Source of the DNA: DASZCR01 sp964246705
GTDB lineage: Bacteria; Acidobacteriota; Blastocatellia; Pyrinomonadales; Pyrinomonadaceae
Assembly: GCA_964246705.1 (NCBI GenBank)
Contig: CAXTRQ010000263.1
Coordinates: forward strand, 1-7,034
DNA: 7,034 nt
Reading direction: 5' to 3'
The notes below the pieces were generated by a model. The model worked only from the letters and a program-made list of their open reading frames with translations, ran no database searches and was not told where the DNA came from. The translations under genes and the position numbers were made by a program. This document shows, one piece after another, positions 1 through 5,261 of this stretch. Numbering within the stretch: the first letter of the stretch is position 1; each line of letters begins with the position of its first letter.

Positions 1-665
1 TCTGCGCCTTTGGCTAAGAGAGCGCGCACAATATCGTCTTTGCCGTTCGAGGCGGCGAAGAGAAGCGGCGTCTGGCCGTCCATGGTTTTGGCGTTCACGT
101 CCGCGCCGCGCTCAACGAGCGTCGTGACCAGAGCGGCGTTACCGTCCTCGGCGGCAAGCGAGAGCGCCGTCAGCCCGTCAGCACACGACGCGTTGACCTC
201 CGCCCCCTTGGCGAGTATCGCCTGCGCCACGTCGCTATGACCGTTGCCGACGGCGTAGATGAGGGGCGTACAGTCTTCCCTGTTTTTGGCGTTGACGTTG
301 GCTCCCCGTTCGAGCAACAGTTGGACGACGGGCGTGTGCCCGGCCTCGGCGGCGAGCATCAAAGGCGTCAGACCGTCTTTGCGTACAGGATTGGCGCTTG
401 CGCCGCGACCGAGCAACTCACGAGTTGCCGCCTCGTCGCCTCCGGCGGCGACCTCCATCAATTTTTCGTCCGGGTTAATACGAGCGGGCGGGGGCGGCTT
501 CGGTTTGACGAGTTTTGGTCGCGCCTGCTTGACCACTTTCTCTTTGCGCGGCTGGAAGGCAATCTGTCCGATGCCGCCGGTTAAATCTCCCTGCGCGGCA
601 AAAGCAAAACCGCACGCGAGGCACAGGAGAAACGGTGCGCCGCCCACGCTCCGCATTCTCCACAT
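1..665 (-). CDS. exported ankyrin-repeat protein (N-terminal part; 3' end outside window)
   Basis: An open frame runs from an ATG at 665 off the left edge, giving 221 codons with no stop. Residues 1-24 look like a Sec signal peptide: MWRMR, a hydrophobic core, then AFA before AQ as a likely signal peptidase I site. Cys15 and Cys18 do not fit a lipobox. Residues 41-62 are a Lys/Pro-rich linker with four consecutive prolines. Ankyrin repeats of 33 residues follow: a weak one near 65-97, then clear ones at 98-130, 131-163, 164-196 and 197 onward, each with the D-G-x-T-P-L / L-L-x-x-G-A-x-V-N-A pattern. Ankyrin arrays bind proteins; the signal peptide puts this one in the periplasm or outside. 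The partner is unknown. A GGAG at 683-680 lies 14 nt from the ATG, a long spacing; ATG at 656 is an alternative start. It lies 60 nt after thiD on the same strand, so co-transcription is possible. Confidence 0.85.
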   Translation of the reverse strand, partial: MWRMRSVGGAPFLLCLACGFAFAAQGDLTGGIGQIAFQPRKEKVVKQARPKLVKPKPPPPARINPDEKLMEVAAGGDEAATRELLGRGASANPVRKDGLTPLMLAAEAGHTPVVQLLLERGANVNAKNREDCTPLIYAVGNGHSDVAQAILAKGAEVNASCADGLTALSLAAEDGNAALVTTLVERGADVNAKTMDGQTPLLFAASNGKDDIVRALLAKGA

Positions 666-725
666 GCGATGAAGGACAACTCCGGCTCTTATTCTTTTAA
701 TTCTCAAGCGGTCTTCCCTTATGCC

Positions 726-1541
726 CTACTCACGAAAGCGAACAGGGACGTTGTGGTTAATTGGACTGTGGCCGCGCCCCAGATGCGGCGCGTGCCGGAT
801 GGCATCGGTCACGAAACGCTTGGCCGTCGCCAGCGCTTGCTCCAGCTTCCAGCCGCGCGCGAGTCCGGCGGCGAGAGCGGCGGCGAGCGTGCAGCCTGTA
901 CCGTGCGTCGCATTTGTGTAGATGCGCGCGGCGCGAAAAAGGCTGACCCGTCCTTCGTCGTCGAGCAAGTCTAAGGCTTCCCCTTCGAGATGGCCGCCCT
1001 TGACCAAGACGGCGCGCGCGCCCATCTCGCGCATAATTCGTGCGGCCTCACGCATCCCCTCTTCGTCCCTGATGCCGCGCAGTCCTGTGATGCGCTCGGC
1101 CTCCGGTATGTTCGGTGTGACGACGCGCGCCAGCGGCAAGAGTTCCGACTTGAGCGACTGGAGCGTCTCGTCGTCTATCAAATCATAACCGGAGGTTGAA
1201 CGCACGACCGGGTCGACGATTGGCGCAGGCAGAGCGGTTTCACGAAACAGGCGTGCCACTTCGACAATCACCTCTCGACTCGGTAGCATCCCCGTCTTGA
1301 CGCCCGCGATACTGAAATCTTCGACGACAGGTAAGACCTGCGCGCGCACGGCCTGCGCCGTCTGGTGCGCCGCGCCGAAGACGCCCGTCGTGTTCTGGTA
1401 AGTCAGAGACGTGACGGCGGCGGTCGCAAAACATCCGAAGGCGGTGAAAGTCTTGATGTCGGCGACTATCCCTGCGCCGCCCGACGGGTCGAATCCGGCG
1501 ATGGTTAGCGCGACGGGCAGAACATTCGATTCATCGGTCAT
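726..1541 (-). CDS. thiD: hydroxymethylpyrimidine / phosphomethylpyrimidine kinase
   Basis: This cytoplasmic ribokinase-fold enzyme phosphorylates HMP to HMP-P and then to HMP-PP for thiamine synthesis. Its 271 residues are normal for the family. Visible hallmarks are TIAGFDPSGGAGIVADIKTF at 13-32 (N-terminal substrate-binding segment), YQNT at 48-51 with the Gln that contacts HMP in known ThiD structures, KTGML at 82-86, DPVV at 110-113, VTPN at 142-145, KGGHL at 181-185, and the anion-hole/catalytic motif HGTGCT at 213-218 with its conserved Cys. The C-terminal GHSPINH matches the usual ThiD ending. The start is ATG at 1541, 6 nt after the thiE stop, with a strong GGAGGGG ribosome site inside the last thiE codons, so translation is probably coupled to thiE. 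All key residues appear intact. A pyridoxal kinase role is less likely given the thiE neighbour and the full set of ThiD motifs. Confidence 0.95.
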   Translation of the reverse strand: MTDESNVLPVALTIAGFDPSGGAGIVADIKTFTAFGCFATAAVTSLTYQNTTGVFGAAHQTAQAVRAQVLPVVEDFSIAGVKTGMLPSREVIVEVARLFRETALPAPIVDPVVRSTSGYDLIDDETLQSLKSELLPLARVVTPNIPEAERITGLRGIRDEEGMREAARIMREMGARAVLVKGGHLEGEALDLLDDEGRVSLFRAARIYTNATHGTGCTLAAALAAGLARGWKLEQALATAKRFVTDAIRHAPHLGRGHSPINHNVPVRFRE

Positions 1542-1547
1542 AAAAGC

Positions 1548-1557
1548 TCACCCCTCC
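1548..1557 (-). promoter_or_regulatory. thiD ribosome binding site inside the thiE 3' end
   Basis: On the minus strand GGAGGGGTGA (1557-1548) contains the last thiE codons and its TGA stop. GGAGG ends 11 nt before the thiD ATG, while the overlapping GGGGTGA ends 6 nt before it. This is the strongest ribosome site I see in the window. It would let ribosomes finishing thiE restart on thiD. Confidence 0.75.
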
Positions 1558-2222
1558 GGGTGAATTTCAGCCGCCCCATTTTCTACCGCCCTTACTATCA
1601 CTGCAAGTTCTTCAGCATCGCTGAACATTCGGATCGCGGCGACGCCCTGCGCGCCCCCGCGGAATACTTCGTGTGCGTTTTGAAGCGTGAGACCACCGAG
1701 CGCGACGAGCGGAAAAGGAGCGACGGCGCGGGCTGCGGCGCTCAATGAGGCGAGGCCGACGGGCGAGCCGTATGCTCTCTTTGAAGGCGTCTCGAAGACG
1801 GGGCCGAAAACGGCGAAGTCTGCGCCGCCGTCGCGTGCGGACTGCGCCTCACCTAGCGAATGGGTCGAGACACCGATGAGAAAGCTCGTCCCGAAAGCGC
1901 GACGGATAATTGCGGGCGCGAGCGAAGAGGATGTGAGATGCACGCCGTCGGCTCCGGCGGCGCGTGCGATGTCGGCGCGGTCGTTGATGAGGAGGCGCGT
2001 CGGCGTGCCGCGCGTCAAGGATGCGGCACGCGTCGCGAGTTCGTAGAGCATGCGCGGATGGAGATTTTTTTCGCGCAGTTGAATCAACCCGATACGCGCG
2101 CCGATGGCCGCTCTGACGACTACGAGAAGATGCGCGAACTCTCGACTGTCAGGAGCGGTCGCGCGCGTCGTCTCGCCGTTGGTAATCAGATACGTGATCG
2201 GTGTCGGTAATTCGAGAGCCAT
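1548..2222 (-). CDS. thiE: thiamine-phosphate synthase (ThiE/TenI family)
   Basis: A 224-residue TIM-barrel protein that should join HMP-PP and hydroxyethylthiazole phosphate to give thiamine phosphate. It matches the family along its length: first strand ITYLITNG at 9-16, pyrophosphate-binding LREK at 49-52, INDRADIARAAGADGVHL at 79-96, GVSTHS at 117-122, FGPVFETPSK at 139-148 and ALGGL at 174-178. Two spots are closer to the thiazole tautomerase TenI. The usual GQxD after DGVH(L/I) is replaced by TSSS, and VFGxVFET resembles TenI more than the GxGPIxxTxxK of typical ThiE. ThiE is still preferred because REK, the ND pair and the Lys after FETPS are kept, and thiD follows directly. ATG at 2222 is the only sensible start, since the first barrel strand begins about eight residues later. 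No Shine-Dalgarno is visible there, and the gene overlaps the upstream membrane-protein gene by 74 nt, suggesting coupled translation. Confidence 0.88.
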   Translation of the reverse strand: MALELPTPITYLITNGETTRATAPDSREFAHLLVVVRAAIGARIGLIQLREKNLHPRMLYELATRAASLTRGTPTRLLINDRADIARAAGADGVHLTSSSLAPAIIRRAFGTSFLIGVSTHSLGEAQSARDGGADFAVFGPVFETPSKRAYGSPVGLASLSAAARAVAPFPLVALGGLTLQNAHEVFRGGAQGVAAIRMFSDAEELAVIVRAVENGAAEIHPEG

Positions 2223-2535
2223 TGGTTTCGGGCGGCAACGCCTGCGTGCTCTCGTGCGATTGGAGGGCGCGCACGGTCTGTCGAAAGTGCGCCATCTCCC
2301 AGAAGGCCATCGCGAGATTGAGAACGCCGAGGCCGGTCACAGCGCCGCGCACCCAGCCGGATGAGACGGCATGTTGTAAGCCCTGCAAGCCGATCTTCTG
2401 CGATGCATAGAGCAGAATAAAATTGTCTCCCCAGTCGCCCATCCCAAACGGATGCACCCACGGGAGCAGCGTCAGGACAATGCCCGCCTCAAGGCACAGG
2501 ATGATGTAGAAGATGACCGTTAATTTGGAAGACAT
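2149..2535 (-). CDS. small two-helix membrane protein, function unknown
   Basis: A 128-residue protein I cannot assign to a named family. Hydrophobic segments lie at about residues 5-26 (VIFYIILCLEAGIVLTLLP within it) and about 59-80 (a Gly/Ala/Leu-rich helix ending near WEMAHF), consistent with two inner-membrane helices. Between them sits HPFGMGDWGDNFILLYASQKIGLQGLQ, a Trp/Gly-rich stretch that looks like a real conserved loop. The last ~40 residues are polar and charged and are partly encoded by DNA that also encodes the thiE N-terminus (2149-2222), so this tail may be unconserved. ATG at 2535 has no clear Shine-Dalgarno; TAGAAT directly before it could be read as a -10 box, but no matching -35 is present. 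Its position directly ahead of thiE could suggest a thiamine link, but nothing in the sequence supports a transport role, and two helices are few for a transporter. Confidence 0.72.
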   Translation of the reverse strand: MSSKLTVIFYIILCLEAGIVLTLLPWVHPFGMGDWGDNFILLYASQKIGLQGLQHAVSSGWVRGAVTGLGVLNLAMAFWEMAHFRQTVRALQSHESTQALPPETNGSRITDTDHVSDYQRRDDARDRS

Positions 2536-2545
2536 ATTCTAAAAC

Positions 2546-2569
2546 AGTGACGAGCGACGAGCGACGAGC
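2546..2569 (+). repeat. 7-bp tandem repeat, TGACGAG/CGACGAG type
   Basis: On the plus strand AGTGACGAG is followed by two further copies, giving units TGACGAG (2548-2554), CGACGAG (2555-2561) and CGACGAG (2562-2568). Read from 2549 it is three perfect copies of GACGAGC. It lies just upstream of the membrane-protein start and is an imperfect inverted match (14 of 16 bases) to 2629-2644. Confidence 0.85.
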
Positions 2570-2580
2570 AAAACCGGGAG

Positions 2581-2600
2581 CAGTTTTCAGTTTTCAGTCA
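2581..2600 (-). repeat. 7-bp tandem repeat TGAAAAC
   Basis: The minus strand carries two exact copies of TGAAAAC (2596-2590 and 2589-2583), flanked by partial copies. The 15-base core at 2583-2597 occurs again exactly at 6839-6853, more than 4 kb away and in the same orientation, so it is a dispersed intergenic element and not chance low complexity. Confidence 0.85.
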
Positions 2601-2628
2601 AGAGTGCTGAGAAGAAAGCTGTCTTCAA

Positions 2629-2645
2629 CTTGTCACTCGTCACTT
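2629..2645 (-). repeat. 7-bp tandem repeat TGACGAG/TGACAAG overlapping the TPR gene stop
   Basis: The minus strand reads TGACGAG (2642-2636) then TGACAAG (2635-2629). The first three bases of the first unit are the TGA stop of the TPR gene. This arm can pair imperfectly with 2546-2561, with 67 bases between the arms. Confidence 0.8.
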
Positions 2646-5051
2646 ACTTTTCAGCGATTGCAATTCGCGGAGTTTGTCGGAGACGCCGCGATAGGAAACA
2701 TTGATGCCGTAGACTTCGTTGAAGACATCTATGGCGCGAGAGAGATCGCCCATCTGCTCGTAGGCCGTGCCGAGTTCATAGCGTAACGCCTGATATTCGT
2801 CCTCGGTGTGGCCGCGCGCTTCCAGCCCTTTCTTGAACCACATCGCCGCAATCTGCGGCATCTCTCTCTGCATGAAGCAGTGGCCGAGCATGTTGCAGCA
2901 TTGCAAGTAGCGCGGCGTGCCGTCGCCCGGCGCAGTCATCGTGATGGCCGTCTGGAACGCTTCGATGGCTTGATCGAGCAAGTCCATGTCCTTGTAGGCG
3001 AGGCCGAAATTGTAGTTCGTCTCGTAGTCGGCTTCGGTGTCCGGTTCGACATCCTCGACCGCTTCGCGGAACTCGTCGAAGATGGCGGCGAGTCCGGGGT
3101 CGAGTCCTGCCCCGCCGTCCGCGTTCGAGTTTACTTTGGCGGAAGTCGCCGGCGCGGCGCTCGTTTCGCTCGCCGCAGCATCGCTCACAATGTTTGTCAA
3201 CGCGGCGTCCAGTTCGGCTTCCGCTTCTTGTGTATCGGAGACTGCCGTCGCCTCGCCGCCGCCACTTAAATCGTAGGCGCTGAAGTCAGTCACCACAACT
3301 TCGATGTTGTCGGTGGCGACGTGGACGGCGCTCTCTTCGGCGAAGGCGGCGGGCACTGGCTCGGAGGAATCGCCGGAGGGTATTTGAAGGCGGCGCGCTT
3401 CGATGTCTGGATGATCGCCATACTGGCGCGCAAGCATATCGAGCGTATCGCGCGCAATGTCGTTGTAACCCTGTGCGAGATAAAAATCTATACTTTCGAG
3501 TTCCTGCGCGAGCAGGGCGCTGATGCGCTCGCTATTGGTCGGGGAATTTTGCGCGTCTTCCGCTGGTACGGGCGTCCCTTGAAGTCCCGCGCCGAAGTCC
3601 ACTTCCTGAAAACCTGAAGTCGTAGTGGCGTCGGCGGCGGTTGCAGTGCCGGAGAGGGAAACAGCATCGAAGTCGTCGTTGAGGTCGGCGAAGGATGCGC
3701 TGGCGTCAGATTTTTCGGTGACGGGCGCGGACTGCAAGTCGAAGTCGCGCACGGAAGAATCGAAGGTCTCGACCGGCGTCGAGACGGACGGCGTCTGATC
3801 CGGCATCATGAAACTCTCGAAGGTCGGCACTTCGTCGGAGGGCGGCGCGCTTGCCTGTGCGGGGCTTTCCTCGTCGCTAACCTGCGCGCCGCCGAGCGAT
3901 TGTAACCTCGCAACGTAGCGCGGCTCGTTCGGCGCGAGCCTGACGAGTTGGGCGAGCGTGCGCCGCTCCAATTCTTGATCGCCCGCGCTCTCAGCCGCGT
4001 CGGCAATGCGTTCGAGGGTGCTACGCAGGCGCTCGTCGTCGTGCTGCCAAGCGTGGATGCGCGCGAGCAGTTGGAGCGCATCCATCTGCTCAGGGTCGCG
4101 CGCCAAGACCTCTTGAAGCAATTCAAGTAGCGGCTCTTCGGCGCGGGCTGTGAGCGCGGCTTCGATCATGCGCCCCAATAGGTGCACGGCGCGTTCGACA
4201 TTATTCTGTTGAAGATAAAGCCGCGCGACATCGAAGAAGAGCGCGTAGCTGGTCGAGTCGTGCGATACGAGTTCGTCTGTCACGCGTTCGGCCTGCACGG
4301 CGTTTTCGGCTTCGACGTAGGCGCGCGCCAGCATCGCACGCAATTCCAGATCGCCGGGATTGGCCGCTACGGACTGCTCTAAAACTTCCGCCGCTTCGTC
4401 TGCCGTCCCCAGCGCCGTGTGCGCGATGACGAGTCCTTGCAGCGCAGCGTGCGAGTGCGGGCGCAAGGCGAGGGCTTTCGTATAAGAGTCGAGCGAGCGT
4501 TCGTAGTCGCCGCGCGCCGCGAGCCTTTCGCCCGCGTCTGTGAAGGCGTCGGCGGCGAGTTCGGGCTGGGTGTCGTGCATCAAGCCTTGGGCGAGACGCA
4601 GGCGAATGTCTGTGTTGTTCGGGTCGAGATCGGCGACGCGGCGCAAAACATCGAGCGCCTCGCGCGTGTTACCGGCACGCTGGTGAGCTTCGGCGACTGT
4701 GAGATACTGCGTGCGGGCTTCGACCATCAAGCCCTGCTGTTCATAGAGCGTAGCGAGATTGAGCGAAACGCTGGCGTCGCCCGGCGTAAAGCGCGTGATT
4801 TTTTTGTACATCGCAATGGCTTTGAGTTGAAAGCCCTGTTCGCGATAATGCTCGGCGACGCGACGGAAGCAAGCGACCGCTTCCTGCTTTTTATCAATAC
4901 GCGAATAGAGATCGCCGAGCGTGTTGAGCGCGCTGAAATCATCAGTGTCTTGCTCAACAATCCGGCGATACTCTTGAATAGCTGCGGGTATCTTGCCCTG
5001 TGCAAGATATTTTTCAGCCGCACGGACAGCCTTTATTTTATCGAATCCCAT
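2640..5051 (-). CDS. large tetratricopeptide-repeat protein
   Basis: An 803-residue protein with no signal peptide or membrane helix, so probably cytoplasmic. The start is ATG at 5051 (MGFDKIKAVRAAEKYLAQGK), because the 50 residues readable upstream are Cys/Arg-rich and unlike the rest; no Shine-Dalgarno is visible. Residues ~11-386 are near-continuous TPR helices, with classic turns such as LDPNN and LRPHS. Residues ~387-506 are an acidic Ser/Ala/Thr/Pro-rich linker. A compact helical module sits at ~507-556 (SERISALLAQELESIDFYLAQGYNDIA and on), followed by a second acidic linker to ~645. A Cys-containing TPR block at ~665-800 (YETNYNFGLAYKDM, CCNMLGHCF, LRYELGTAYEQMGDL) closes the protein. 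I recall this C-terminal block from Deltaproteobacteria and Acidobacteria TPR proteins, some tied to motility or secretion, but no function can be given from the sequence. It is probably a scaffold. The gene after it begins 104 nt downstream. Confidence 0.88.
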   Translation of the reverse strand: MGFDKIKAVRAAEKYLAQGKIPAAIQEYRRIVEQDTDDFSALNTLGDLYSRIDKKQEAVACFRRVAEHYREQGFQLKAIAMYKKITRFTPGDASVSLNLATLYEQQGLMVEARTQYLTVAEAHQRAGNTREALDVLRRVADLDPNNTDIRLRLAQGLMHDTQPELAADAFTDAGERLAARGDYERSLDSYTKALALRPHSHAALQGLVIAHTALGTADEAAEVLEQSVAANPGDLELRAMLARAYVEAENAVQAERVTDELVSHDSTSYALFFDVARLYLQQNNVERAVHLLGRMIEAALTARAEEPLLELLQEVLARDPEQMDALQLLARIHAWQHDDERLRSTLERIADAAESAGDQELERRTLAQLVRLAPNEPRYVARLQSLGGAQVSDEESPAQASAPPSDEVPTFESFMMPDQTPSVSTPVETFDSSVRDFDLQSAPVTEKSDASASFADLNDDFDAVSLSGTATAADATTTSGFQEVDFGAGLQGTPVPAEDAQNSPTNSERISALLAQELESIDFYLAQGYNDIARDTLDMLARQYGDHPDIEARRLQIPSGDSSEPVPAAFAEESAVHVATDNIEVVVTDFSAYDLSGGGEATAVSDTQEAEAELDAALTNIVSDAAASETSAAPATSAKVNSNADGGAGLDPGLAAIFDEFREAVEDVEPDTEADYETNYNFGLAYKDMDLLDQAIEAFQTAITMTAPGDGTPRYLQCCNMLGHCFMQREMPQIAAMWFKKGLEARGHTEDEYQALRYELGTAYEQMGDLSRAIDVFNEVYGINVSYRGVSDKLRELQSLKSK

Positions 5052-5261
5052 CAGGAGATTGTCTGTCTTTGAGAAATGGACAATGGAATTAAAGCGGCGG
5101 ACAGTGTTTCGGCAGCAAGGTTTGCAGCACCCGTTCGCCCGCCGGAGATGTCCGTATAGTCCGTCAAAAAGCTCGCACCCCCTTCTTGCGGTGACGGGCA
5201 ATTTTGTACGCTAACACGCGCTTGCAGAGAGTGTCAACCAACCGTTTTCGTAGGGTTTACG
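5052..5261. promoter_or_regulatory. divergent intergenic region, presumed promoters for TPR gene and ligase gene
   Basis: These 210 bases separate two divergent genes, so promoters for both are expected here. The best minus-strand candidate is TTGCTG (5118-5113), a 19-nt spacer and TTTAAT (5093-5088), about 37 nt before the TPR start; the spacer is longer than ideal. For the plus strand I see no good -35/-10 pair; TTGCGG near 5186 with TACGCT near 5207 is weak. No riboswitch or RNA gene is recognised. Confidence 0.3.

Noticed and set aside
259..672. 137-residue plus-strand reading frame, and a 115-residue one at 237-584
   Set aside because: Both are antisense to the ankyrin-repeat gene, which has a regular 33-residue pattern and a signal peptide in its own frame.
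2536..2541. TAGAAT as a -10 box directly before the membrane-protein start
   Set aside because: At the expected 17-nt spacing the -35 position reads TCGCTC, which is a poor match, and the box would leave no leader.
2549..2569. CRISPR array from regularly repeated units
   Set aside because: The units are only 7 bp, directly adjacent and without spacers, so this is a short tandem repeat.
2536..2639. TPP riboswitch ahead of the membrane-protein/thiE/thiD unit
   Set aside because: CTGAGA occurs only on the plus strand (near 2608), the wrong strand, and no other conserved TPP-riboswitch segment is visible on the minus strand.
4419..5072. 217-residue plus-strand reading frame
   Set aside because: It lies wholly antisense to the TPR gene, whose frame has clear repeat motifs. 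Its composition is what a high-GC antisense frame gives, and it has no recognisable domain.
5052..5201. 50-residue N-terminal extension of the TPR protein
   Set aside because: The extension is Cys/Arg-rich and unlike the protein body, and it would consume most of the divergent promoter gap. MGFDKIKA at 5051 is a natural start.
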